From contig JACOUL010000026.1 of NCBI GenBank assembly GCA_016177875.1, forward strand, positions 62,001 to 126,000: a stretch of 64,000 nt of DNA, read 5' to 3'. Source of the stretch: Burkholderiales bacterium (GTDB lineage: Bacteria; Pseudomonadota; Gammaproteobacteria; Burkholderiales; Burkholderiaceae_D). Shown piece after piece: positions 17,175-26,555 of this stretch; position 1 is the first letter of the stretch, and every line of letters begins with the position of its first letter. Below the pieces are notes generated by a model that saw nothing but the letters and a program-made list of their open reading frames with translations, did not search any database and was not told where the DNA came from. The position numbers were made by a program, and so were the translations under genes.

Positions 17175-20100
17175 TTAGAACCTGATCGGCTTTTTTATCC
17201 TGAACCAAGCAGCATAGAGCGCCGGCAGAAATAGCAAGGTCAGCGCGGTCGCGATGATCAAGCCGCCCATGATGGCAACCGCCATCGGCCCCCAGAAGAC
17301 GGATCGGGACAATGGAATCATCGCCAACACCGCCGCGGCAGCGGTCAAGATGATCGGCCTGAAACGCCGTACCGCCGACTCGACGATGGCATCCCAAGCG
17401 GGCTTGCCGTCGGCAATGTCTTGCTCGATCTGGTCGATCAAGATCACGGAATTGCGAATGATCATGCCAAACAGAGCGATCACGCCGAGCTGCGCCACAA
17501 AGCCGAACGGCCGTTGCAAAATCAAGAGTGCCATCGCCGCGCCTGCCACGCCCAGGGGGCCGGTCAAAAATACCAATACGGTGCGCGAGAAGCTATGTAA
17601 CTGAAGCATCAAGAGCGTGAAAATAATGAAGATTACCAGGGGTACGTTGACTGCAATCGACTCCTGCGCTTTGCCGCTGTCGGCAGCAGCGCCCGCCAGT
17701 TCGATCCGGTAACCCGGGGGCAGATTTGTCCGGAGTCCATCTAATTTTGGACTAATTTGACTCGACACCGTCGGACCTTGAATACCGTCTACCACGTCCG
17801 ATTGGACGGTAATCGCCCATTCTCGCCCTTCGCGCCAAACCACGCCCGGCTCCCAGGTGAAATGGACGCGTGCCACTTGCGACAAGGGTATCGAACGACC
17901 GCTCGCCGTCTGCAAGTTCGCTTGCTGTGCGGCGGTAAGTGTCGCCCGCTCTTCGATCGGTTGGCGCGCCACGATATCGATCAGCTTATCGCCGTCGCGG
18001 AATTGGCCGATTGTCGTGCCGGACAAAATCGTATTGGCGGCGCGCATCACCGATTGGGAACTTACCCCCAATGCGCGCAATTTGTCCTGGTCCAAATCGA
18101 GCCTCAGTATCTTGACCGATTCATTCCAATTGTCGTTGACACCGATCGCGTTCGGATTAGTCCGCATGACTTCTTTTACTTGATCGGCGATCGCGCGCAC
18201 CTTGGCGACTTCGGTACCGGTCACGCGGAACTGCACCGGATACGGCACCGGCGGTCCGTTAGGCAATAGCTTCACCCGGCCGCGCACTTCCGGAAAGTCA
18301 TTTTTGAAAGCGTCGACTATCTTCAGGCGCAAAGCTTCGCGCGCTTTCAAATCCTTGGGCAATACCACCAGCTGCGTCACGTTCGTTTGCGGAAAAATCT
18401 GATCGAGCGGCAGATAGAAACGCGGACTGCCGGTGCCGACATAGGCCGTCACGCTTTCCACTCCCTCTTGCTTGCGAATGAATTCCTCGAATTTTTTCGC
18501 CTGCGCTTCGGTCGCTTTAAACGATGATCCCTCCGGCAGCCACATTTCCACCATCAATTCCGGCCGACTGGAATCCGGGAAGAATTGTTGCTCGATGAAT
18601 CTAAACCCGAATACGCCGAGGGCAAACGTAGCCAGGGTTAGCAAAATCGTCGTCTTGCGCCATTCCACGCACCAGTTCACCAAGGCGCGGAATCGCGTGT
18701 AAAAAGGCGTATCGAATAATTCGTGATGCCCGTCGGCGTTGGCTGCAGGTTTCACCTTGAGCAAGACGTAGCCGATGTAAGGCGTAAAGAGCACTGCGGC
18801 AAACCAAGAAATCAGCAATGCCAGCGCATTCACGGAGAACATCGAGAAGGTGTATTCGCCGGCCGCGGATTTGGCCAGGCCGATCGGTAAAAACCCTGCC
18901 GCGGTGATCAGCGTGCCGGTCAACATCGGCATCGCGGTGGAACTATAGGCAAAGGTGGCCGCTTCAAAGCGCGACAGCCCCTCTTCCATTTTGCGCACCA
19001 TCATTTCGACCGCGATGATGGCGTCATCCACCAGCAGCCCCAAGGCGATGATCAATGCACCCAGCGATATTTTGTGCAGATCGATATCGAAAATACGCAT
19101 GAAAAGGAAAGTCACTGCGAGCACGAGCGGAATGGTGAGCGCAACCACCAGTCCCGGACGCACATCGAGCCGCAGCGGCTTGGTGTGCAAGCCAAGTGCA
19201 AGAAAACTCACCGCCAGCACGATCAGCACGGCCTCCGCTAGAGTACGCAGGAACTCATTAACGGAGGACGCAACCATTTTCGGTTGATTGGAAACACGTT
19301 GCAGTTCGATGCCCACCGGCAGTTTGGTCTTGATGTCCTCGGCTGCGCTTTCCAAGCTGCGGCCAAGCTGAATGATGTCACTGCCCTTTTCCATCGAAAT
19401 GCCAAGACCGATGACTTCTTTGCCGTTGAAGCGCATCTTGTCTTGCGGCGGGTCCTTGTACTCGCGCTTGATGGTCGCAAAATCGCCAAGACGGAAAGTC
19501 GTGTTATTGGCACGCAGCTCCAAGCCCTCCAAGTCTTTGATCGATTTCAGTGCCCCGGACACACGCACTTGCAAGTTATCGGTCGGCGTAACCAACACGC
19601 CCGTTGCTTCAACCGTGTTCTGCGCATTTAACTGGGAAACGATGGACTCAAACGGAATGCCGAGCTGCGCGAACTTCTTGTGGGAAAACTCGATGATGAT
19701 TTTTTCGTCCTGCACGCCGTAGAGCTCGACCTTGGACACCGAGGGCACCTTCAGCAATTGTTGGCGTACGAAGTCTGCATATTCCTTGACTTCAGCGTAA
19801 GAAAATCCGTCGCCGGAAAGCGCAAAGATTGAACCGAAGGTATCGCCGAATTCATCGTTGAAAAACGGCCCAATTACTCCGGGCGGTAGCATGCCGCGAA
19901 TATCGCCTATTTTTTTTCGTACTTGGTACCAAGATGCCGCTACATCTTTCGGCGGCGTCGATTCGCGCAATTGCAAAATGATGAGCGTTTCGCCCGGCTT
20001 GGAATAACTGCGTATCTTGTCGATGTAGGGCGTCTCTTGGAGTTTTTTCTCCAGCTTGTCGGTCACTTGATCCGCCATTTGCAAGGCGGTCGCCCCCGGC

Positions 20101-20264
20101 CAATTGGCGCGCACGACCATCGCGCGGAAGGTAAACGGCGGGTCTTCATCTTGACCAAGCCGCGAATAGCTCATGATGCCGCCGATGAGCAAGGCGACGA
20201 TCAGATAACGAGTTAAAGGAATATGCTCAAGAGCCCAACGTGAAAGATTGAATCCACCCTTCAT
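17175..20264 (-). CDS. RND multidrug efflux permease (AcrB-like)
   Basis: 1029 residues with the RND layout: TM1, a large periplasmic loop, TMs 2-6, a second large loop and TMs 8-12. The proton-relay aspartates are in LGLLVDDAIIAVE (TM4). The N-terminal GQDEDPPFTFRAMVVRANWPG motif places it with the AcrB-like group often annotated simply as efflux RND permease. It would form a tripartite pump with the adaptor encoded just upstream, whose stop codon overlaps this start by 4 bp (ATGA). No outer-membrane channel gene follows, so a shared TolC-type channel is likely. The substrate is unknown. Confidence 0.9.
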   Translation of the reverse strand: MKGGFNLSRWALEHIPLTRYLIVALLIGGIMSYSRLGQDEDPPFTFRAMVVRANWPGATALQMADQVTDKLEKKLQETPYIDKIRSYSKPGETLIILQLRESTPPKDVAASWYQVRKKIGDIRGMLPPGVIGPFFNDEFGDTFGSIFALSGDGFSYAEVKEYADFVRQQLLKVPSVSKVELYGVQDEKIIIEFSHKKFAQLGIPFESIVSQLNAQNTVEATGVLVTPTDNLQVRVSGALKSIKDLEGLELRANNTTFRLGDFATIKREYKDPPQDKMRFNGKEVIGLGISMEKGSDIIQLGRSLESAAEDIKTKLPVGIELQRVSNQPKMVASSVNEFLRTLAEAVLIVLAVSFLALGLHTKPLRLDVRPGLVVALTIPLVLAVTFLFMRIFDIDLHKISLGALIIALGLLVDDAIIAVEMMVRKMEEGLSRFEAATFAYSSTAMPMLTGTLITAAGFLPIGLAKSAAGEYTFSMFSVNALALLISWFAAVLFTPYIGYVLLKVKPAANADGHHELFDTPFYTRFRALVNWCVEWRKTTILLTLATFALGVFGFRFIEQQFFPDSSRPELMVEMWLPEGSSFKATEAQAKKFEEFIRKQEGVESVTAYVGTGSPRFYLPLDQIFPQTNVTQLVVLPKDLKAREALRLKIVDAFKNDFPEVRGRVKLLPNGPPVPYPVQFRVTGTEVAKVRAIADQVKEVMRTNPNAIGVNDNWNESVKILRLDLDQDKLRALGVSSQSVMRAANTILSGTTIGQFRDGDKLIDIVARQPIEERATLTAAQQANLQTASGRSIPLSQVARVHFTWEPGVVWREGREWAITVQSDVVDGIQGPTVSSQISPKLDGLRTNLPPGYRIELAGAAADSGKAQESIAVNVPLVIFIIFTLLMLQLHSFSRTVLVFLTGPLGVAGAAMALLILQRPFGFVAQLGVIALFGMIIRNSVILIDQIEQDIADGKPAWDAIVESAVRRFRPIILTAAAAVLAMIPLSRSVFWGPMAVAIMGGLIIATALTLLFLPALYAAWFRIKKPIRF

Positions 20265-21445
20265 TTGGCCGCTCCGGGCGAGGAAGCGGCAGCCAGAGTG
20301 TGTTCTTGCGGCGCATCGGCGGTCTTGACGATAGCATCGTCACCCAGGATTTTTACCTTCTGTCCGTGCTTTAATAAATTCACGCCAGCCGTCACAATGG
20401 TCTGACCCGGAGCGATACCGCCCGCAACCAGTATGTCGTTGCCTGAAGGCGCATTGATTTTTACCGGCGCCAGCTTGACCGCCCCGTTCTCGACCACCCA
20501 TACGGCGCTGCCGGCTTTATCGCGGAACAGCGCGGTCATCGGCAATTTAAGTACTGGCTGCGCAGTCTTGGCCGCGAAGCTTACGTATGCCGTCATGCCA
20601 AGCTTGATATCGGCAGATGCATGAGGAATGGCGATGCGCGCCGCATAAGTGCGCGTGGCCGGATCGGCTACCGGTGAAATTTCACGAATCTTACCGGGAA
20701 TAACGTCATTCGGACGCGCCCAAAGTCGTACGCGAACATCCGGAATCATGCGAAGCGAGTCAACCTTATCTTCCGGTATACCGATCACGACTTCCTTTTC
20801 GCCGAGTTGCGCGATGCGAACCACCGGCGTACCCGCAGCGACCACTTGACCGGTTTCTGCATCGATGCCGGTCACGACGCCATCCGCATCGGCAACTAAG
20901 GTGGTATATGCTGTTTGATTAGACTGATTTTTATACGCCGCCGACGCCTGTTCATAACTGGCGTGCGCCGCCTTGTACGCGGTTTCCTTCGCATCCAGGA
21001 CGGCTTGGCTGACGAAATTCTTTTCCCGCAGCTCCTTGTAGCGTGCCAATTCCGCCTTCGCTAAAGCGTGATTGCTCTCCGCGGCTTTCAGACCTGCATT
21101 CGAGGCGGCTTGCGCCAATTGCAAATCCTGAGGATCGAGTTGCATCAAGACCTGGCCTCGTTTGACCGCAGTCCCGACATCGACTTTGCGCGCGACAATC
21201 TTGCCTCCCACCCGGAACCCTAGCCGCGACTCAATACGAGGCCTGACTTCGCCGGCGAATTCCGCGAGCACGTCGCCGTTGTCGGCTGCGATTTTCATCA
21301 CGCGAACCGGACGAATGTCTTCTGATCTCGGGGCAGGTTTTGAGCAAGCTGCGAGTATGGCGATAGCAGCTAAGACGAGGCCAAGGGTAGCGGCTCTCCG
21401 ACGACGATCGAAGGGAGGAATTGAGCTGGCGGTCGGGGTTTTCAC
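20261..21445 (-). CDS. RND efflux periplasmic adaptor lipoprotein
   Basis: 394 residues. A basic N-terminus and hydrophobic stretch end in the lipobox LAAC, with Cys34 as the lipidated residue. The body has the usual membrane-fusion-protein order: barrel-sandwich/lipoyl half (ESRLGFRVGGKIVARKVDVG), helical hairpin (about 110-180), second lipoyl half (ADADGVVTGIDAETGQVV) and beta-barrel. It links the inner-membrane pump to an outer-membrane channel. It is the first gene of the pair, and its promoter carries a 26-bp palindrome suggesting repressor control. No regulator gene is adjacent. Confidence 0.9.
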   Translation of the reverse strand: MKTPTASSIPPFDRRRRAATLGLVLAAIAILAACSKPAPRSEDIRPVRVMKIAADNGDVLAEFAGEVRPRIESRLGFRVGGKIVARKVDVGTAVKRGQVLMQLDPQDLQLAQAASNAGLKAAESNHALAKAELARYKELREKNFVSQAVLDAKETAYKAAHASYEQASAAYKNQSNQTAYTTLVADADGVVTGIDAETGQVVAAGTPVVRIAQLGEKEVVIGIPEDKVDSLRMIPDVRVRLWARPNDVIPGKIREISPVADPATRTYAARIAIPHASADIKLGMTAYVSFAAKTAQPVLKLPMTALFRDKAGSAVWVVENGAVKLAPVKINAPSGNDILVAGGIAPGQTIVTAGVNLLKHGQKVKILGDDAIVKTADAPQEHTLAAASSPGAAK

Positions 21446-21484
21446 TTTTTTTCCTTTACTATGCAGGATGAATAGTTGGAAACT

Positions 21485-21513
21485 AATTACTGACTTATGG
21501 GTTAGTAATTATA
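21485..21513 (-). promoter_or_regulatory. RND operon promoter -10 box with overlapping palindromic operator
   Basis: A 26-bp inverted repeat (21485-21510) has perfect 7-bp arms AATTACT and AGTAATT plus matching inner AC/GT pairs. It abuts and overlaps a perfect TATAAT (-10, minus strand, 21513-21508). The position over the -10 box and start site suits a TetR-type repressor. The -35 box is weak. Confidence 0.65.
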
Positions 21514-21562
21514 GGGAAACTTGTGCGCTTTGCATATGACTATTTAGTCATTTATTTTGGCC

Positions 21563-22375
21563 ATGTCTGTTAATCACTACGAAAATTTTCCGGTCGCCTC
21601 GTTTTTGCTGCCCGCAAACTTGCGGCCGGCAGTCGCCGCAATCTATGCCTTTGCCCGAAGCGCGGACGATATCGCCGACGAAGGCGATGCCACTGCAGGC
21701 GAGAGATTGTCCGGCTTGCAAAGCTATGAAGCCGAACTCGACTTAATTGCAAATAAAGAAACTTCTAACCATCCCCAATTCCAGGACTTGGCAAGAGTCA
21801 TAGAAAAATATGCCCTGCCTTTGCAAGCATTTCGCGATCTCCTCTCCGCTTTCAGTCAAGACGTCGTCACCAAACGCTACGAAACCTACGCAGATGTCCT
21901 GGATTACTGCCGGCGATCAGCCAATCCCATCGGACGGTTGATGCTGCACTTGTATGGGAAAGTCGAAGCAAAGGGTTTTCAAGAGGCAGACGCCATTTGC
22001 TCTGCGCTTCAGCTCATCAATTTCTGGCAGGACGTCGAAGTCGATTGGCGTAAGGACCGGGTTTACCTGCCGCAAGAAGATTTGCGTCGGTTTGGCGTGA
22101 CGGAAAACCAGATTGCCAAGGGCACCTTGGATGACGCCTGGCGCAATTTAATGCAATTTGAAGTCCATCGTGCCCGTAATCTAATGCTCTCCGGCGCCAC
22201 GCTGCCGCTTCATTTGCCCGGCCGTATAGGATGGGAATTAAGACTCGTCGTGCAAGGCGGTTTGCGTATCCTCGAAAAAATCGAAGCGGCCGACTACGAT
22301 GTGTTTCGCCGCCGGCCCATGCTGAATAAACTGGATTGGCTGCGCTTAGCTGCCCGCAGTATGCGGATGGGATAA
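21563..22375 (+). CDS. hpnC: Squalene/phytoene synthase family protein HpnC (hydroxysqualene synthase)
   Basis: 270 residues from the ATG at 21563 (a TTG two codons earlier is less likely). The trans-isoprenyl synthase motifs are clear: the first Asp-rich motif ARSADDIADEGD near residue 32 and the second region QLINFWQDVEVDWRKDRVYLP near 153. In the three-step bacterial route, HpnD makes presqualene diphosphate from two farnesyl diphosphates, HpnC converts it to hydroxysqualene and HpnE reduces that to squalene. It leads the block hpnC-hpnD-hpnE, with a 113-bp gap to hpnD that contains a REP-like hairpin. The reaction step is known for the family and not tested here. Confidence 0.9.
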   Translation: MSVNHYENFPVASFLLPANLRPAVAAIYAFARSADDIADEGDATAGERLSGLQSYEAELDLIANKETSNHPQFQDLARVIEKYALPLQAFRDLLSAFSQDVVTKRYETYADVLDYCRRSANPIGRLMLHLYGKVEAKGFQEADAICSALQLINFWQDVEVDWRKDRVYLPQEDLRRFGVTENQIAKGTLDDAWRNLMQFEVHRARNLMLSGATLPLHLPGRIGWELRLVVQGGLRILEKIEAADYDVFRRRPMLNKLDWLRLAARSMRMG

Positions 22376-22441
22376 AAGGAATTTGTTCTCCGTGCCCAAG
22401 TTCAGATAGCATAGCGGCTTTATTCAGCATCCTAATTAGTT

Positions 22442-22475
22442 GGGGACAGAGTACCGCTTCTCTTACCTCTGTACC
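22442..22475 (+). repeat. REP-like hairpin between hpnC and hpnD
   Basis: GGGGACAGAGTACC is followed after a short loop by ACCTCTGTACC, giving a GGNACAGAG/CTCTGTNCC stem. The GGGGACAGAG core resembles the units beside tRNA-Leu and RAYT-associated REP sequences. Confidence 0.45.
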
Positions 22476-22488
22476 GCAATAACCAAAT

Positions 22489-23322
22489 ATGTCGCCAGAC
22501 GAATACTGCCAACAAAAGGCTGCGCAGAGCGGCTCCAGTTTTTATTACAGCTTCCTTTTCTTGCCCCCGGAGCGTCGACGCGCCATCACGGCGCTATACG
22601 CCTTTTGCCGGGAAGTCGACGACACCGTCGATGAATGCACCGACGTTGCCGTCGCGCGCAACAAGCTCATGTGGTGGCGTAAGGAAATCGGCGCCATGCT
22701 CAATGCACAGCCGAGCCATCCGGTAACGCAGGCGCTCAAGCCGCATGTCGCTACGCTTGGATTGAATGGCCAGCACCTGCTGGCCATCATCGACGGCATG
22801 GAAATGGATCTCGATCAGACGCGTTACCTCGATTTCGCGGGATTGCAGCGTTACTGCTGGCATGTAGCCGGCGTGGTCGGAATCTTGTCGGCGCAAATTT
22901 TCGGCTTCAAGAATGCCCAAACACTGCAATATGCCGAAAAGCTCGGCCTGGCCTTCCAGCTCACTAACATCATCCGCGATGTGGGCGACGACGCGCGTAA
23001 GGGACGTATCTATTTGCCGGTCAACGAACTGCAGCAGTTCAATGTCACTGCCGCCGATATCTTGAACTCGCGCTACTCCGAAAATTTCACGAACCTAATG
23101 CGCTTTCAAGCCGAACGCGCGCAAAAATTGTACGACGAAGCGTTTGCCTTGCTGCCGCCAGAAGATCGCCGCACTCAGCGCCCGGGCTTGATGATGGCAG
23201 CGATCTACCGCACGCTGCTCGATGAAATTCAGCGCGATGGTTTTCACGTGCTGCATCAACGCATTTCCCTCACGCCGATCCGCAAGCTGTGGCTGGCGTG
23301 GAAAACGTATATCCGAGGATAA
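22489..23322 (+). CDS. hpnD: Presqualene diphosphate synthase HpnD
   Basis: 277 residues, beginning MSPDEYCQQKAAQSGSSFYY, a recognisable HpnD start. Asp-rich motifs are ALYAFCREVDDTVDE (about 38-52) and LTNIIRDVGDDARKGRIYLP (about 158-177), where Mg-diphosphate binds. The enzyme condenses two farnesyl diphosphates to presqualene diphosphate. It directly abuts hpnE (stop TAA then ATG with no gap), so the two are translationally coupled. No squalene-hopene cyclase lies in the window, so hopanoid formation needs a gene elsewhere. Confidence 0.93.
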   Translation: MSPDEYCQQKAAQSGSSFYYSFLFLPPERRRAITALYAFCREVDDTVDECTDVAVARNKLMWWRKEIGAMLNAQPSHPVTQALKPHVATLGLNGQHLLAIIDGMEMDLDQTRYLDFAGLQRYCWHVAGVVGILSAQIFGFKNAQTLQYAEKLGLAFQLTNIIRDVGDDARKGRIYLPVNELQQFNVTAADILNSRYSENFTNLMRFQAERAQKLYDEAFALLPPEDRRTQRPGLMMAAIYRTLLDEIQRDGFHVLHQRISLTPIRKLWLAWKTYIRG

Positions 23323-24651
23323 ATGATTTCTGCCACGCGGACGGTCGCGGTAATCGGCGGCGGCTGGGCAGGATGCGCCGCCGCGGTCGAACTGGCGCGC
23401 GCCGGCTGCGAAGTACATCTCATCGAAAGCGCCCGCACCTTGGGCGGACGTGCACGCGCAGTGGAAGTCAATGGCCTGACGCTCGACAACGGCCAACACA
23501 TCATGCTCGGCGCCTATAACGAGACGTTGCGTTTAATGCAGCTTGTCGGCGTCAAATTTGACCAAGCCTTCCTGCGTGTCCCGCTGCAGATGCGCTATCC
23601 GGCCGATAGCGGCGGCATGGATTTCATCGCGCCTCGCTTGCCGGCGCCGCTTCATCTTTTGGCAGCGCTCCTCTCTGCGAGTGGATTGCAATGGGAAGAC
23701 AAGCTGGCGCTGGCGCGATTTTCGACAAGCGCACGCTGGATGGATTGGCGTTTGAACGCCGATTGCTCGGTTTCCGAATTCTTAGAGCGACATGATCAAA
23801 CCGCACGTCTAGTCCGGTTAATGTGGCGGCCACTTTGCATTGCCGCGCTTAACACGCCGCCTGAGCGTGCATCGGCACAAGTTTTTTTGAATGTCTTGCG
23901 CGATAGCTTAGGATCAAATCGTGCCGCATCGGACATGCTCATACCGCGCAACGATTTGAGCACCCTGTTCCCCGAACGCGCACGCGCGTATGTAGAAAAT
24001 GTCGGCGGCAAAGTCCACGTCGGCTGCACCGTCGCGCATATCGAATCTGCCGGCTCGGGATGGAAACTTGCGTGCAATCTGCCGACGATGCCTCTGCTGC
24101 AAGTAGAATCAGTCATCGTCGCAACGCAGGCCGCACACGCTGCCTCACTGATGGAAGCGATACCCAATGCACCCCAGCTCCCGGCGTTCGAGTACGAACC
24201 CATCACGACCTGCTATCTGCAATACGACTCGACGCTGAAATTGCCCTTGCCTTTCATGGCCTTGATCGACGATCCTGCCGCACGCACTTGGGGCCAATTT
24301 GTATTCGACCGCGGCCAATTGGATCAAGGGCATCGCGGTCTATTAACGGTAGTCGTCAGCGCGTCAACAGATGCGCTCGCGGACGGTCATGCCGCGCTAG
24401 CCGAATCGGTGGCGATTCAATTGGCCAACGTACTCAAAGATGCGGCGCTGGCCAAGCCGCAATGGAGCAAAGTGATTTCGGAAAAGCGCGCAACCTTTTC
24501 CTGCACGCCGAGCCTCGTTCGCCCGGCCGCTGCGACGCCATGGGAAACTTTGTTCCTTGCGGGAGACTACATCGAGGGGGATTATCCGGCAACCTTGGAA
24601 GGCGCTGTCATCAGCGGCGTGGCAGCCGCACGGAAATTGCTTAAACGCTGA
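23323..24651 (+). CDS. hpnE: Hydroxysqualene dehydroxylase HpnE (FAD-dependent)
   Basis: 442 residues. The N-terminal FAD-binding motif is VAVIGGGWAGCAAAVELARAG, with RTLGGRARAVEVNGLTLDNG next, as in squalene-associated amine-oxidase-like flavoproteins. The C-terminal FAD motif is LFLAGDYIEGDYPATLEGAV. The enzyme reduces hydroxysqualene to squalene, the last step of this route. It starts immediately after the hpnD stop codon and overlaps the convergent PilZ gene by 11 bp at its 3' end. All motifs are intact. Confidence 0.92.
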   Translation: MISATRTVAVIGGGWAGCAAAVELARAGCEVHLIESARTLGGRARAVEVNGLTLDNGQHIMLGAYNETLRLMQLVGVKFDQAFLRVPLQMRYPADSGGMDFIAPRLPAPLHLLAALLSASGLQWEDKLALARFSTSARWMDWRLNADCSVSEFLERHDQTARLVRLMWRPLCIAALNTPPERASAQVFLNVLRDSLGSNRAASDMLIPRNDLSTLFPERARAYVENVGGKVHVGCTVAHIESAGSGWKLACNLPTMPLLQVESVIVATQAAHAASLMEAIPNAPQLPAFEYEPITTCYLQYDSTLKLPLPFMALIDDPAARTWGQFVFDRGQLDQGHRGLLTVVVSASTDALADGHAALAESVAIQLANVLKDAALAKPQWSKVISEKRATFSCTPSLVRPAAATPWETLFLAGDYIEGDYPATLEGAVISGVAAARKLLKR

Positions 24652-25006
24652 CTTTCAAATGCTTGTCGAGCGCCAGGTGAATCAACTCTTTGCTAGTCTG
24701 ATCAACCTGGCCGAAGTGTATACCGACCCGAAATTCTTCCGGACCTTTTTCGATGCAGGAGGCGACTTTTCCGGAAATGAGCGCACGCTGGGTTGCGTCG
24801 CCGATCGGCACGTCAAAGGTAATGGCGCAAACTTGGCCGATCTTAAGGGGCGAGGTCAGATTAAGACTGACGCCCTCCTCCGACAAATCGATGGTACTCG
24901 CCAGCTTGGAAGTCACGTTCAGTGAAATGAAAATCGCGTTGCTGAGCAAAGCCTTTCTGGCCGACTTTCTTTGCTCTTTGGTGCTGCTGTTTGACGGCTT
25001 GCCCAC
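24641..25006 (-). CDS. PilZ domain protein next to cheY/cheZ
   Basis: 121 residues forming one PilZ domain: RKSAR (RxxxR, about 13-17) and DLSEEG (D/NxSxxG, about 40-45) form the c-di-GMP site. It lies downstream of cheZ-cheY on the same strand with a 72-bp gap, so it may be co-transcribed and tie c-di-GMP levels to chemotaxis or flagellar output. It lacks the YcgR N-terminal domain, so a direct flagellar brake role is only a suggestion. Its 3' end overlaps hpnE by 11 bp. Confidence 0.78.
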   Translation of the reverse strand: MGKPSNSSTKEQRKSARKALLSNAIFISLNVTSKLASTIDLSEEGVSLNLTSPLKIGQVCAITFDVPIGDATQRALISGKVASCIEKGPEEFRVGIHFGQVDQTSKELIHLALDKHLKVSV

Positions 25007-25078
25007 GATATCCTCTCGGTTGCGCTGTGCGGCCTGTATCGGCTCTCGTTATAAAAGACGTCGCTAACAGTGTCGAGC

Positions 25079-25468
25079 TTATCCCTTTAATTTTTCGAAG
25101 ATCTTCGTCAATTTCTCGTCCAAGGTGGCGGCGGTAAAAGGCTTCACCACGTAACCGCTGGCGCCGGCCTGGGCTGCGGCGATAATGTTTTCTTTTTTCG
25201 CCTCGGCCGTCACCATCAAAACCGGCAGCTTCGACAACGCGGCGTCGGCCCGAATTTCCTGCAGCATGGTCAAGCCGTCCATGTTCGGCATGTTCCAGTC
25301 CGAAATGACGAAGTCGAATTTCTCCGTTCTGAGTTTCTTCAGGGCGTCCACGCCGTCCTCGGCTTCATCGACGTTGGTATAACCCAACTCCTTCAACAGA
25401 TTGCGCACGATTCTGCGCATCGTGGAGAAGTCGTCGACTATCAGGAACTTTGTATTTTGCTCAGCCAT
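25079..25468 (-). CDS. cheY: Chemotaxis response regulator CheY
   Basis: 129 residues, a single receiver domain. Acidic pocket Asp12/Asp13, phosphoacceptor Asp57 ([11 protein letters not shown]), Thr87, Tyr106 and Lys109 (GYVVKPFT) are all present, matching CheY rather than a generic receiver. Phospho-CheY binds FliM at the flagellar switch. It follows cheZ by 18 bp, the conserved cheY/cheZ pairing although here cheZ is transcribed first. The remaining che and flagellar genes are not in the window. Confidence 0.9.
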   Translation of the reverse strand: MAEQNTKFLIVDDFSTMRRIVRNLLKELGYTNVDEAEDGVDALKKLRTEKFDFVISDWNMPNMDGLTMLQEIRADAALSKLPVLMVTAEAKKENIIAAAQAGASGYVVKPFTAATLDEKLTKIFEKLKG

Positions 25469-25486
25469 ACATCCCCCGCTACTCTT

Positions 25487-26335
25487 TTAGAATCCCAGAT
25501 CTGCAAGCAGATCGTCAACATCGTCCTGAATCATCGCATTGTCCGGCAGCGACGGGCCATTCATCAAATCGTTGTGTTTTACCTTGATCTTCGCAGGTGC
25601 ATTTTCTAGAAGAAGCTGCGCCAAATCGTGCTCAATTTGCTTGGTCACGCCGACCACTTTTTTAATGATTTGTCCGGTCAAATCCTGGAAGTCCTGCGCC
25701 ATCATGATTTCCAACAGGCGCGCCTTTTCCTTCTCACCCTCCGATACGATGGTGGATGCAAATTTTCGCGAGTCGGCAGCGAGCACCTTGAATTCCTCAA
25801 TGCCGATCTTGCCTTCGAACAGCAATGCCCAACGTTCTTCAATTGCCTTGCCTTGCTTAACCAGCGCTTCTTGAGCGGGAATGCCTTCATCCAAGGTATT
25901 CAATACCTTGACGGCGGATTGTTCGGTGAGCGAGGCGATATATTCGAGGCGGTCCTTCGCTTCGCCGATCTGGGACGACGCTTCACTCAGCGATTTGTCG
26001 TAGCCCAGTTCGCGCAGAGAATCGTGCAATAGGCGCACAATCCCGCCTAGGCGTTCGAACATGGGGTTTTCACTACTGTTTTCGGCATCTGCAGATGTGA
26101 GGGCCGGATCTTCACGCAGGTACAAACCGTTGACGACCTGATAATAACCATCCAAGGTATTTTGAGCAGGTTCAGTCACTACTGGGGCAACTGATGCGGT
26201 GGCCGTTACCGGCTTCACTTCGGCGGCTACGGGTGTCGCAGGTGAAGATTGTTGCGAGCTGGGCGAAGCGCTACTTTCATATTGCGCCGCTTCCGCGTCG
26301 AACAGGGCATCCAGATCGTCAATATTGCTGGACAT
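25487..26335 (-). CDS. cheZ: CheY-P phosphatase CheZ
   Basis: 282 residues from the ATG at 26335, which has GGAG about 11 nt upstream; a GTG at 26347 is the alternative. After a low-complexity Ser/Pro/Ala stretch (20-60) come the long helical hairpin and the active-site motif QDFQDLTGQIIKKV (214-227), with Asp218 and Gln222 matching E. coli Asp143 and Gln147. The C-terminal CheY-binding helix is DDVDDLLADLGF. CheZ speeds dephosphorylation of CheY-P. The N-terminal linker is longer than in E. coli (214 residues in total there). Confidence 0.9.
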   Translation of the reverse strand: MSSNIDDLDALFDAEAAQYESSASPSSQQSSPATPVAAEVKPVTATASVAPVVTEPAQNTLDGYYQVVNGLYLREDPALTSADAENSSENPMFERLGGIVRLLHDSLRELGYDKSLSEASSQIGEAKDRLEYIASLTEQSAVKVLNTLDEGIPAQEALVKQGKAIEERWALLFEGKIGIEEFKVLAADSRKFASTIVSEGEKEKARLLEIMMAQDFQDLTGQIIKKVVGVTKQIEHDLAQLLLENAPAKIKVKHNDLMNGPSLPDNAMIQDDVDDLLADLGF

Positions 26336-26555
26336 ATGAACAGGCACTCCGATCTATGTTCATGTTGAATTACGTCAATTATTGAATCCTAGCATTATGG
26401 AGACTTTTTCCATCGCTCGGCAGCCTTTTTAACCGGTTCGTGCGTTTTTATCACCAGCAAGCTTGGCTGATTTATATCAAGCGGCGCCCTTTTCCGCAAT
26501 GCTATAAAAACCGAAAGCAACACTCCGCATCTCAATTCACCTTTTCGGTTACAGC

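Noticed and set aside
26336..26470. Flagellar sigma-28 promoter upstream of cheZ
   Set aside because: TAAA and GCCGA-like pieces exist but at wrong spacing; no TAAA-N15-GCCGATAA arrangement was found.
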